DNA of 64,000 nt from Holophagaceae bacterium (GTDB lineage Bacteria > Acidobacteriota > Holophagae > Holophagales > Holophagaceae). Of this stretch, positions 18,903 through 28,260 are shown piece after piece (position 1 is the stretch's first letter; each line of letters opens with the position of its first letter). The notes beneath the pieces were generated by a model. That model worked only from the letters and a program-made list of their open reading frames with translations, was not told the origin of the DNA and did no database searches. Position numbers and translations under genes: made by a program. Location of the stretch: contig JANXPB010000188.1 of assembly GCA_025357545.1 (NCBI GenBank), positions 1 to 64,000 on the forward strand. The letters are read 5' to 3'.

Positions 18903-19853
18903 TCAGAGCCCCAGCGCGCCCCGCATCCATTCAGTGGTGTTCCGCAGACCCTCAGCAAGATTCACTTTCGCCTCCCAGCCGAAGCGTTCCCGCGCTCGGG
19001 CTGTATCCAGTTTGCGCCTGGGTTGGCCGTCGGGGTAGTCGGGGTTGAAGCGAAGCTCGCCCTCAAACCCTGTGATGGCGCGGATCTTCATGGCCAAGTC
19101 GAGGATGGTGATCTCCTCGCCGGTGCCGAGGTTCACGGGAGCGGAATCTTCGTACCGCGCCATGCCCTCGACGATGCCCTGAGCCGCATCCGCCACATAA
19201 AGGAACTCCCTGGACGCGGCGCCGGTGCCCCACAGTTCCACGTGGCCTTGCCCGGTCGCCTTGGCTTCCAGGAATTTCCGGATGAGGGCGGGGATCACAT
19301 GATTGGTCTCCAGGTCCAGGTGGTCACCGGGCCCGTAGAGATTCACCGGGATGAGAAAGATCCCCCGTAGGCCGTATTCCTGCCGATAGCTCTGGAGCTG
19401 CACCAGCAGCGCTTTCTTGGCCACGCCGTAGGGCGCATTGGTTTCTTCGGGATAGCCGTTCCACAGGTCGTCTTCGCGGAAGGGAACGGGGCAGAATTTC
19501 GGGTAGGCGCAGACCGTACCCAACACCAGCAGTTTGGCCACGCCCTCCAACCGGCAGGCCTCGATGAGGTGCAGGCCCATGGCCATGTTGGCGTAGAAGA
19601 ACGAGCCGGGATGGGCGCGGTTGGCGCCGATGCCACCCACGTGGGCGGCCATGTGGATGACGCCGTCGGGGCGATGTGCGTGAAGGTATTTGAACGCCGC
19701 ATCCGGCACCAGCAGGTCCAGGTCGGTGGAACGCGGGGCCAGCACCGCGGCGCCGCGAGCCTTCAATTCAGCGACGACGAAGCGGCCGAGGAAGCCATTG
19801 CCGCCGGTGACCCAGATCTTCTTGCCGTGGAGAGGGAAGGTCTCGGCAGCCAT
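18903..19853 (-). CDS. fcl: GDP-L-fucose synthase
   Basis: IWVTGGNGFLGRFVVAELKARG; YPEETNAPYGVAKKALLVQLQSYRQEYGL; start overlaps gmd stop (TGATG). Confidence 0.93.
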   Translation of the reverse strand: MAAETFPLHGKKIWVTGGNGFLGRFVVAELKARGAAVLAPRSTDLDLLVPDAAFKYLHAHRPDGVIHMAAHVGGIGANRAHPGSFFYANMAMGLHLIEACRLEGVAKLLVLGTVCAYPKFCPVPFREDDLWNGYPEETNAPYGVAKKALLVQLQSYRQEYGLRGIFLIPVNLYGPGDHLDLETNHVIPALIRKFLEAKATGQGHVELWGTGAASREFLYVADAAQGIVEGMARYEDSAPVNLGTGEEITILDLAMKIRAITGFEGELRFNPDYPDGQPRRKLDTARARERFGWEAKVNLAEGLRNTTEWMRGALGL

Positions 19854-20902
19854 CAACGGTATCCTCCGCGATCGGCCTGGCCGTGGCCCGCATTCTTCAG
19901 CACCAGTTCTCGTTGGGCAAGGCGCAGATCGGAATCCACCATCATGACCGCCAGGGTGCGGACGTCTATTCTGGGTTCCCAGCCAAGGATCCGGCGGGCC
20001 TTGGCGGGATCGCCTTCGAGGTGGTCCACCTCGGCGGGCCGGAAATAACGGGGATCCACTTCGACGCACTGCTGCCAATCCAAATCCAGTTTTTCGAAGA
20101 CGAGTTGGAGGAAATCCCGGATGGAGATCGAAGCGCCCGTGGCCACCACGTAGTCATCCGGCTGGTCCTGCTGGAGCATGCGCCACATGGCTTCCACATA
20201 GTCCCCGGCGAAGCCCCAGTCCCGCTTGGCGTCGAGATTGCCAAGGAAGAGCTTCTCCTGGAGGCCCAGCTTGATGCGCGTGGCGGCGCGGGTGATCTTA
20301 CGGGTCACGAAAGTCTCGCCACGCCGCGGGCTTTCATGGTTGAACAGGATGCCGTTGCAGGCGAAGAGGCCGTAGCTCTCCCGGTGGTTGATGACCTGGT
20401 AGTGGGCGTAGACCTTGGCGCAGGCGTAGGGGCTGCGTGGTTCGAAGCGGGTGTCTTCGAACTGGCGCGGCTTGGCGGAACCGAACATTTCGGAGCTGCC
20501 AGCCTGGTAGAACCGCACCGGCTTGCCGCCATGCTTGTGGTAGTTGCGGATGGATTCCAGCAGGCGGATGACGCCCACCGCGGTCACGTCCACGGTGTAT
20601 TCAGGCTGCTCGAAGCTGACCTTCACATGGCTCTGGGCGCCCAGGTTGTAGACCTCGTCGGGATGGATCTCGTCCAGCAGGTTGCGCAGCGCACCGGCAT
20701 CGCTAAGGTCGCCGTAGTGCAGGCGCAGCCGGGATTCCACGTGAGGGTCCGCGTAGATGTGGTCGATGCGGTCCGTGTTGAAGAGCGAGGCCCGGCGGAC
20801 GACACCATGGACTTCGTAACCTTTGGAAAGCAGCAGCTCCGCAAGGTAGCTGCCATCTTGGCCGGTGATGCCGGTAATGAGGGCGGTTTTCGAATCGGTC
20901 AT
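19853..20902 (-). CDS. gmd: GDP-mannose 4,6-dehydratase
   Basis: [57 protein letters not shown]. Confidence 0.97.
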   Translation of the reverse strand: MTDSKTALITGITGQDGSYLAELLLSKGYEVHGVVRRASLFNTDRIDHIYADPHVESRLRLHYGDLSDAGALRNLLDEIHPDEVYNLGAQSHVKVSFEQPEYTVDVTAVGVIRLLESIRNYHKHGGKPVRFYQAGSSEMFGSAKPRQFEDTRFEPRSPYACAKVYAHYQVINHRESYGLFACNGILFNHESPRRGETFVTRKITRAATRIKLGLQEKLFLGNLDAKRDWGFAGDYVEAMWRMLQQDQPDDYVVATGASISIRDFLQLVFEKLDLDWQQCVEVDPRYFRPAEVDHLEGDPAKARRILGWEPRIDVRTLAVMMVDSDLRLAQRELVLKNAGHGQADRGGYR

Positions 20903-21825
20903 GGGGTTCCTTCCTTCGGTGATGTATTGATGCGCGGCTGGAGCGCTGCGTCCAACATGTCCCGCAGGCTTTGCGCCAGGTTCAACCTGGGCCGCCATCC
21001 AAGGCTCGCTAGGCGCTCCGGCGAACCCACCAGATAGGGGATGTCATCGGCGGAATTGGGCCGCCCCACGAACTGCACCTCGCGTTTTGCCCCGAGCAGG
21101 CCGAGCACCGTTTTCACCAACTCATGGATGCTATGGCCTTGGCCAGTGCACACATTGAAAGTTCGCTGCTCCGGTTGGTCCAGTTCCATGATCGCCAGGT
21201 AGGCCGTCGCGACATCCCTAACATCGATGAAATCCCTCACACTGTTCATGCCCTGCATGACTACGGGCCCAGTCTCCTCCTGGGTGGCCGAGAGGCGCCG
21301 GAGAAGAGAAGGGATTACCAGTTCAGGCCGCTGGTGGGGCCCCAGGTGGTTGAAGGGGCGGGCGATGCGGAGGTCGAGCCCTTGGGCATAGTGGGGCGCG
21401 AGCTGCTCAAGGAGATGTTTGCTCAGGCCGTAGCGGCCCTGGGGGACGATGGGCCCGGTTTCCCCCCGCGGCCCGTCGGAGGGCGCATAAACGTGGCAGC
21501 TCGAGACCAGTAGAACCCGGCCTTCCTGCAGATGCTCCAGGAGGTTCAACGACATGGCGACGTTCTTCAACACCGGGGCCGTGGTGGTGAATTGGCTCGG
21601 AATGGATTCCCCGGCAAGGTGGATCACGCCATCCCAGGATCTTGAAAGGCCTGCCAGGGAATCCGTGTCCATCAAGTCCAGGCAGTGGATCCGGACATCT
21701 CCGGCCAGGCCCTCCGGCGGCTTGCGCTGGATGGCATGGACTTCGTACCCACGCTCCAGCAGAGCCGCAGCCACCTGGCGGCCGACGAAGCCCGAGGCGC
21801 CCGTGAGAAGGATGCGGCCCCTCAT
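20899..21825 (-). CDS. NAD-dependent epimerase/dehydratase, possibly GDP-4-keto-6-deoxy-D-mannose reductase
   Basis: [41 protein letters not shown]; encoded immediately upstream of gmd. Confidence 0.8.
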   Translation of the reverse strand: MRGRILLTGASGFVGRQVAAALLERGYEVHAIQRKPPEGLAGDVRIHCLDLMDTDSLAGLSRSWDGVIHLAGESIPSQFTTTAPVLKNVAMSLNLLEHLQEGRVLLVSSCHVYAPSDGPRGETGPIVPQGRYGLSKHLLEQLAPHYAQGLDLRIARPFNHLGPHQRPELVIPSLLRRLSATQEETGPVVMQGMNSVRDFIDVRDVATAYLAIMELDQPEQRTFNVCTGQGHSIHELVKTVLGLLGAKREVQFVGRPNSADDIPYLVGSPERLASLGWRPRLNLAQSLRDMLDAALQPRINTSPKEGTP

Positions 21826-22622
21826 GCGCAGGCGTCCTTCCGGGCCCGGCGCTCCCGCCGGCGATGGCTCATGCGCACGCGCAGCCGCCCCCATGCGGGC
21901 AGCGAATGCTCCGGGCGGGTAAAGACATGGAGAAAGTCCTTGCCCGCCCAGGGCAGTGCAAGCCTGTGGGCGAGACCGGCCTTCGATGCGGCGGCGCGCA
22001 GCCCGGCGGCACTGAAGAGGGTGATGTGCTGTCCGTGCTCCTGGGCCAGGTAGATCCAGTCCGGGCCGTGGGCCTTCTCATCGAAGCATTCGGTCGTGAC
22101 CACCAGCAGCCCCCCCGGGGCGAGTCGGCTGCGGAGGTCCAAGAGGGTGCCCACGGGATCCAGCGTGTGCTCGATGACTTCGATGGCTGTGATGAGGTCA
22201 AATGCCCCCTCGGGCCAGGCGGCGGAAACGCGCTCGACGGCGTAGGCTGCGCGAGGGTAGGCATCCTGTCCCCAGGCATCGCACCCTTGGTCCAGAAGCA
22301 GGCGTATGAGCGCGGCCTTGCCACATCCGAAGTCCAGGCTTCGGAATTGGGGTTGCAGCAGGCCGTGGTGGCGGAAGCGGCGCAACACGCGTTGGACGAA
22401 GAGGGTGCGCTGCAACTCCCCGGAATCCGGGTCTGGCGAGAAGGCGGTGTTGTAGGCACGCTCCAGCCATGTGGGCTCTGGCAGGAGCAGGGAACGGCAG
22501 TCTTCGCACAGCCCGTAAAGCACTGGCGTGTCGCCCAGGAGGAGACCCTCGAAGGCGGAGAGGAGCCGCCCGCCACAGATGCGGCAGGGTTCTGAGCTGG
22601 GATGCGGGGCTGGCGTCGTCAT
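21822..22622 (-). CDS. Class I SAM-dependent methyltransferase
   Basis: CRICGG...CEDC N-terminal Zn-type motif; LDFGCGKAALIRLLLDQGCDAWGQD; LITAIEVIEHTLDP. Confidence 0.88.
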   Translation of the reverse strand: MTTPAPHPSSEPCRICGGRLLSAFEGLLLGDTPVLYGLCEDCRSLLLPEPTWLERAYNTAFSPDPDSGELQRTLFVQRVLRRFRHHGLLQPQFRSLDFGCGKAALIRLLLDQGCDAWGQDAYPRAAYAVERVSAAWPEGAFDLITAIEVIEHTLDPVGTLLDLRSRLAPGGLLVVTTECFDEKAHGPDWIYLAQEHGQHITLFSAAGLRAAASKAGLAHRLALPWAGKDFLHVFTRPEHSLPAWGRLRVRMSHRRRERRARKDACA

Positions 22623-23860
22623 GGGCTTCCTCCATGGTCGCGCATCCAGCGGGAACGAGCTTCCGTGTAGATATCAGAGTAGGTGAGGGCGGCCCGGTCC
22701 CAGGTGCGGGTGGAGGCGACGGCGAGAGCCCGGGCGGCCAGTTCCTGCCGGAGATTCTCGTGGGTCCACAGGCGCTTGATGGCGCGGGCCATGTCCGCCA
22801 CATCCAGGCCATCGAAGAGCAGGCCTGCCTCCCCCACAGCCTCGGGTATGCCGCAGGCGGTGGAGGCCACCAGGGGCGACCCCAGCGCCATGGCTTCCAA
22901 CACAGGGATGCCGGGCCCGCCTTCGAACAGGGTCGGGATCACGGTCATCCGCGCAGCGCGGTAGAGCCCCTGCACGTCCGGCAAGGGGATCATCCCGAGA
23001 AAATGGAGTTGCCCGCCGAGGCCCAGTTCCAAGGCCTTGGCCTGGATGGTCTGGAAGTGTTCGTTCTGGTGCCCCGTGGATGCCAGGTGGAGGACGAGGC
23101 CCTCGGTCCTGAGAAGGTGGATGGCCTCGAGCAGCCGAAGGTGGTTCTTGTGGGGCCAAGTCTGGGCCGGATAGAACATGAAGGCTTCGGGCAAGCCATA
23201 GCGCTCCCGGAGCACCTGGAGTTCAGTCTCCCTTGGCGCTGGCCCCTCGGGCCAAGTGGGTCCGAAGGGCGCCACGAACACCTTCGCTTCGGGGATGTCC
23301 AGGTGGGCCAGAACGTCCCGCTTCGTCCATTCATCCACGACGCAGACTGCAGCAGCGGCGCGGGCCGAGCCCAGGTACTGGGTCTTGCGACGATGAAGGT
23401 CCTTGGGGCTGAAGAATTCAGGGAAGTGCTCATGCTGCAGGTCGTGGAGATTCATGACGTAGGGCAAGGCCCACTGCCTTGGCGGCCGCGGGTGCAGGAT
23501 CTGATAGGGGCAATGGATGAGGCTGCGGCGAGCAAGCTCTGGGGTGAAAGCCGACCGCCGTCCGGCAAGCCACGCCAAGGCATGGCGGAGGGATTGCCCC
23601 TGCACCCCTGGCGCCATCCGCTGCTCCAGATCAAAGCCAGCCCGCCGTTGGCCTTCCTTTGGATAGACGATCCGCTCGAAGACACCTTCTAGAGGGAAAT
23701 GAGCGTCCCAATCTTCGGGGCCGGTCAGCACCCAGGTCTGCGTCGCCCTGGCGGCCCCGGGGAGGTGCCTGGCCATGGTCTGGCAGACCGTGGCGATGCC
23801 GCCACTCTCCGCCGGATGGATGGGCAGGAAGTTGAAAACCAGGTGTTCCAGCGGCTGCAT
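22619..23860 (-). CDS. Glycosyltransferase family 4 (group 1)
   Basis: FMFYPAQTWPHKNHLRLLEA; PTLFEGGPGIPVLEAMALGSPLVASTACGIPEAVGEAGLLFD. Confidence 0.92.
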   Translation of the reverse strand: MQPLEHLVFNFLPIHPAESGGIATVCQTMARHLPGAARATQTWVLTGPEDWDAHFPLEGVFERIVYPKEGQRRAGFDLEQRMAPGVQGQSLRHALAWLAGRRSAFTPELARRSLIHCPYQILHPRPPRQWALPYVMNLHDLQHEHFPEFFSPKDLHRRKTQYLGSARAAAAVCVVDEWTKRDVLAHLDIPEAKVFVAPFGPTWPEGPAPRETELQVLRERYGLPEAFMFYPAQTWPHKNHLRLLEAIHLLRTEGLVLHLASTGHQNEHFQTIQAKALELGLGGQLHFLGMIPLPDVQGLYRAARMTVIPTLFEGGPGIPVLEAMALGSPLVASTACGIPEAVGEAGLLFDGLDVADMARAIKRLWTHENLRQELAARALAVASTRTWDRAALTYSDIYTEARSRWMRDHGGSP

Positions 23861-23945
23861 CGGCCCAGTATACCCAGCGCCCGGGGGCCTCCGGCCGGCT
23901 CCAGCCTGACGGGAACCCGGGCCGATGCGATACCTTAGAAGGTTC

Positions 23946-25268
23946 ATGACCTTTTCCCTGCTCATGCCTTCCTACAACCAGGCCCGCTTCATAGGAGAAG
24001 CGGTGCAGAGCGTGTTGGCCCAGGCGGATGGGGACTGGGAACTGATCATCCTGGACAACAGCACCGACGGCACTCCGGAGTTGATGGCGAAGTTCACGGA
24101 TCCCCGCATCCAGTTTCATCATCAACCTATGCGTATGGACGTGGGCACCTGCCTGAACTGGATGCTGGAGCGCGCCAAGGGACCCCATTTTTCCTACATC
24201 CATACCGACAACCGGCTACTGCCGTGCTTCGTGGGCGACCACAAAAGGGCCTTGTCGACCCATCCCGCGGCTTTGGCGGTCTGCGACTACTGGGAGATCA
24301 ACGAGGCGGGCCGGCGGCAGAAACTCCGCCGCAGGCCCGACCCTTTTCCGCTCCGGCGCCTCTTCTCGACCGACACCATCGGCGTACCGTTCGCGGGAAC
24401 CCTTGAGCTGGCCCGGCAGGTGGGTGGTTTCTCCACAGATGACCTGGCGGACGATGTGATGTTCGTGCTCATGGCCGATGCCTTTGGGCCGCGGGTCCAC
24501 CTCCACAAGCCCCAGATGGAGTACCGGGTGCATGGAGGCTCCAGGTTCCTTCAAGGCGGTGTGCTGCGGGTGCATCGAGCGATCCACCGCAGTGTGGTCG
24601 AGGCCTACCGGGCGCGGCCGACGGCTTTGCCCGATCCCTACGAAGGAACCGTGCCGTTGATTCTGGCCCACCTCGACAAGGCCTCCCGCCTTGCCCGTTC
24701 TCTCGCCCAGCACCTGCTTAAAGGCGTACCGCCGACCCAACCGATTTGGATCGATGGCGTGGATCCGGCGGCTTTCTGGTTGGCCTGGGCCTGCACCGAG
24801 GTAGGGCATCCACCCGTGGGCTTCTTGGGCGCGGGTAATGGGCAGCTCTTGGGACTCCCTGTGCAGGTATCCAGCGAGACCCTTCCCACTGGCGCTCTCT
24901 GTCTCAAACCCCGCCACTGTGGCGTTTACGGAGGCAGCGTCGGACCCCATTGGAGCCTTCCCTTCCGCCGCCTGACCCAAGGGCTGCCGCCCCTGGATCA
25001 CGCCATCAAACGCTACCCGGCGGACCTCATGGCGAGCCTGCTGGTGCCACTGCACAAGGACCTTGCCGCTGAGAGCACGACCATCTGGGTGGAAGGGGAG
25101 GGCCCCCTGGCCGCCTACCTGGCCTTCGGCGCCGAGACCCTGGCGGGGCTGAAGGTGGCGGGCTGGGTGGGATCGGCGGAGGCGCGGCTGGGGCCGGGAC
25201 CCGCGGTGCCTTCGGCTCCGGCAGGCGCCCCGGTCTGGCCCATCCCCAAGGCCCCCGCCGCCCGTTAA
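23946..25268 (+). CDS. Glycosyltransferase family 2 with extended C-terminal region
   Basis: MTFSLLMPSYNQARFIGEAVQSVLAQADGDWELIILDNSTDGT; start 23925 also possible. Confidence 0.88.
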   Translation: MTFSLLMPSYNQARFIGEAVQSVLAQADGDWELIILDNSTDGTPELMAKFTDPRIQFHHQPMRMDVGTCLNWMLERAKGPHFSYIHTDNRLLPCFVGDHKRALSTHPAALAVCDYWEINEAGRRQKLRRRPDPFPLRRLFSTDTIGVPFAGTLELARQVGGFSTDDLADDVMFVLMADAFGPRVHLHKPQMEYRVHGGSRFLQGGVLRVHRAIHRSVVEAYRARPTALPDPYEGTVPLILAHLDKASRLARSLAQHLLKGVPPTQPIWIDGVDPAAFWLAWACTEVGHPPVGFLGAGNGQLLGLPVQVSSETLPTGALCLKPRHCGVYGGSVGPHWSLPFRRLTQGLPPLDHAIKRYPADLMASLLVPLHKDLAAESTTIWVEGEGPLAAYLAFGAETLAGLKVAGWVGSAEARLGPGPAVPSAPAGAPVWPIPKAPAAR

Positions 25269-25276
25269 GGTGGAGC

Positions 25277-26413
25277 ATGCTCTTCGACTCGCCCTCCACC
25301 TTCGGCCGCGCTTTCCGCATTCTCAGCTTCGGCGAGAGCCACGGACCGGCGGTGGGCGTGGTGATTGATGGCGTGAAACCGGGGCTGACCTTCGATTTGG
25401 ATGAGATCCAGAAAGAGATGGACCGCCGCCGTCCGGGCCAGAGCGACCTGGTCACTCCGCGCAGCGAAGGAGACCGGGTGCAGGTGCTCTCGGGCGTCTT
25501 CGAAGGCCGCACCACGGGCCACCCCATCGCCCTGGTGGTGTTCAACGAGAACCAGAAAAGTGCTGACTACCAAGCCATCACAGAGCTGTTCCGCCCCGGC
25601 CACGCGGATCTCACCTTCGACCGCAAATATGGCCTCCGCGATCCCCGGGGCGGCGGCCGCAGCAGTGGACGGGAAACCTTGGCGCGGGTCGCGGCAGGGG
25701 CCTGGGCCAAGCAGCAGTTGGCGGCCGTGGGTATCACCATCCGTGGGTTCAACCGGGAGATCGCGGGCATCGAAGGGCGGCGCGTCGACTGGGACTTCGT
25801 GGAGCGCAATCCTCTGCGGGTGGCGGATCCGGAAGTCTTCGAGGCCCAGAAGTCCGCCGTGGAACTGGCCCGCAGCGAAGGCGACAGCGTAGGTGGTGTG
25901 GCGGAGGTCTGGATCGAGGGCCTGCCCATCGGCCTGGGGGACCCCACCTTCGCGAAGCTGGATGGCCTGCTGGCCTACGCCATGATGAGCATCGGCGCCG
26001 TGAAGGGCGTGGAGATCGGCAGCGGCTTCGCGTCGGCACGCAAGCGCGGCAGCGAGAACAACGATCCGCTCACGCCCGGAGGCCCCGGGAAAAATGACGC
26101 GGGCGGGACCTTGGGCGGCATCAGCACCGGCGCGCCGATCCAGGTGAGGCTCGCGGTGAAACCCACCAGCTCCATCACCCAGACGCAGCAGACCATTACG
26201 AAAGCTGGCGAAGCCGCTGAAATCTCCACCAAGGGCCGCCATGATCCCTGCATCGCGCCGCGCATTGTCCCCGTGGCCGAAAGCATGGCAGCCCTGGTGA
26301 TCTACGACACATACCTCACCCAGCAGGAGTTGCGGTCCGGCTCGCTGGCACCACTGGCGGAGTGGGATTGGGGCGCTTTCCGGCCCGCAGGTGAACCCGC
26401 TGCGGAATTGTGA
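25277..26413 (+). CDS. aroC: Chorismate synthase
   Basis: FRILSFGESHGPAVGVVIDGVKPG; DPLTPGGPGKNDAGGTLGGISTGAPI. Confidence 0.97.
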   Translation: MLFDSPSTFGRAFRILSFGESHGPAVGVVIDGVKPGLTFDLDEIQKEMDRRRPGQSDLVTPRSEGDRVQVLSGVFEGRTTGHPIALVVFNENQKSADYQAITELFRPGHADLTFDRKYGLRDPRGGGRSSGRETLARVAAGAWAKQQLAAVGITIRGFNREIAGIEGRRVDWDFVERNPLRVADPEVFEAQKSAVELARSEGDSVGGVAEVWIEGLPIGLGDPTFAKLDGLLAYAMMSIGAVKGVEIGSGFASARKRGSENNDPLTPGGPGKNDAGGTLGGISTGAPIQVRLAVKPTSSITQTQQTITKAGEAAEISTKGRHDPCIAPRIVPVAESMAALVIYDTYLTQQELRSGSLAPLAEWDWGAFRPAGEPAAEL

Positions 26414-26694
26414 CCAGAGCCGGGTTTCCCCGGATGCTCCTGCGCAATTCAGTGGGGATGAGCCATAGTGGTAGCAAGGCTCTAAGGCCCATCCGGCCTG
26501 CATCGGAGTCACCGTCCCACCATGGCACCCGTCCTGTTGAGCATTCTCGCATCGGCCCACCCTCTCGACGTGGTGGGTCGAAGCGTCCGGGCGGATGGCT
26601 CGGTGAACAAGGCCACTGGGGTGGAGCCTTCCTTCGGCGCGGCCCGGGGAGCGCTCAATCCTATCAAAGCAGACGCACGGAAAACTGGGGTCCC

Positions 26695-27585
26695 ATGGGT
26701 ATGAATACACCTTCTGTAATCATTGGAACCCGGGGTTCCCTCCTGGCGGTGGCCCAGGCGCAGTTCCTGGTAGACCACCTGGCGGCCAAGGGCTATGCCG
26801 TGGAGTGGAAGCGCTATACGACCTCCGGGGACCAGTGGCTCAACGGCCGCCTGGAAGAATCACGGGGCTCCGGCTTCTTCACCAAGGAGCTTGAAGAAGC
26901 CCTGGCGGATGGCACCGTGGACCTGCTCATCCACAGTCTGAAGGACGTCGCCCTGCAACGCCCGGAGGGCGTCCAGGTGGCTTGCATCCCCGCCCGCGAG
27001 GATTTCAGCGACTGGCTGGTGATGCGCAAGGATGCGCCGCAAGATTGCGTCATCGGGACCAGTTCCGTGCGCCGCGAGCGGATGCTCGCTGGCATCTTTC
27101 CCGAAGCGCGCTTCACCTGGATCCGGGGCAATGTGCCGACGCGTGTGCAGCGCGTCCGGGAAGGCGAGATGCGGGGCGAACCCTTGCATGGGACGGTGCT
27201 GGCGGCCGCAGGGCTCCGGCGTCTGGAACTGGAGCTGAAGGATCTCGATGTGCGGGCCCTCACCCCCGAAGAGCTGCTGCCGGCGCCGGGCCAGGGCGCC
27301 CTGCTGGCAGAGACCCGCAGCGACCGGGCCGATCTCATTGCGGCCTTGGCCGACCTGCACCATGCGCCCACGGCGCGCTGTGTGGGCCTGGAGCGGGCAG
27401 TGCTGGCGGGCATCGGCGGCGGCTGCCAACAACCGCTGGGTGCGCTGGCCCAGGTCCTGGAGGACGGCCGCGTCCGCCTTCGGGGCGCCTTCGCCTCTGC
27501 AACGGCCAACCACCAGGGCGAGGCCCTCGGGCGGGACGACGCTTTCCTCGTGTCCAGCGTGCTCAGCCAGATGGGGCTCCCATGA
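26695..27585 (+). CDS. hemC: Hydroxymethylbilane synthase (porphobilinogen deaminase)
   Basis: IIGTRGSLLAVAQAQFLVDHL; LLIHSLKDV; IRGNVPTRVQRVREGE; start 26695 or 26701. Confidence 0.96.
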   Translation: MGMNTPSVIIGTRGSLLAVAQAQFLVDHLAAKGYAVEWKRYTTSGDQWLNGRLEESRGSGFFTKELEEALADGTVDLLIHSLKDVALQRPEGVQVACIPAREDFSDWLVMRKDAPQDCVIGTSSVRRERMLAGIFPEARFTWIRGNVPTRVQRVREGEMRGEPLHGTVLAAAGLRRLELELKDLDVRALTPEELLPAPGQGALLAETRSDRADLIAALADLHHAPTARCVGLERAVLAGIGGGCQQPLGALAQVLEDGRVRLRGAFASATANHQGEALGRDDAFLVSSVLSQMGLP

Positions 27586-28256
27586 GGGTGGCCCTGGCGC
27601 GCCCCCTGGATCATCCCCTCTGCCGGGCCGTGGCCGAGGCGGGTTGGGAACCCGTGCCCTACTTCATCACCCGTCAGGAATTCACCCACACCTCCCCACC
27701 CATCCCCCTGGAGAACGCGGCGGCGCTGCTGGTGCTGAGCCCCGCCGCGGCGCAGGCGGTGCGAGTGTGGGTCTCCAACGCCATCGACGTGGTGGTGCAG
27801 GGCGAGGGCACCGAACTCGCGCTCGGCATGGATTCCCTGCGCATCCGGCGACCCCAGCGCCAGACCGCCGAAGGGCTGTGGTCAATGTTCACCCAGGCCT
27901 ATCCTGAGGGTGGCGAATTTGTGCTGGCCCGGGGTGAACGCAGCCGGGAATTCATGGAGCGGAACGCCCGGGGAACCATCTGGCACATCCATTCCTGGAT
28001 CACCCACCGGGAAGTGCCGGTCACGCCGGAGCCCACGATGCCCAGCGTCGACGCGCTGCTGGCACTGAGCCCCCTGCAGGCGGAATACCTGTCGGGTGTT
28101 CCAGGCGATGCACTGCGCTTCGCCTGGGGCGAACGCGCCGCCCGGGCTTTCCAATCCAGCGGGGTTGAGGTCCACGGCGTCTGCGACCCCAGCACCGAAG
28201 CCTTGATCCAACTACTGCGCAGTTTCGCGCCCACCCAGGAAGTTTCGGAAGGATGA
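27582..28256 (+). CDS. hemD: Divergent uroporphyrinogen-III synthase
   Basis: Weak sequence similarity by eye (MRVALARPLDHPLCRAVAEAGWEPV...LVLSPAAAQAV...); position between hemC and hemL with ATGA overlap. Confidence 0.75.
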   Translation: MRVALARPLDHPLCRAVAEAGWEPVPYFITRQEFTHTSPPIPLENAAALLVLSPAAAQAVRVWVSNAIDVVVQGEGTELALGMDSLRIRRPQRQTAEGLWSMFTQAYPEGGEFVLARGERSREFMERNARGTIWHIHSWITHREVPVTPEPTMPSVDALLALSPLQAEYLSGVPGDALRFAWGERAARAFQSSGVEVHGVCDPSTEALIQLLRSFAPTQEVSEG

Positions 28257-28260
28257 ACGG

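Noticed and set aside
26414-26694. Cobalamin riboswitch ahead of hemC (GGCCACTG resembles the core)
   Set aside because: The remaining conserved elements, including a B12 box, could not be found in order; the match is too short.
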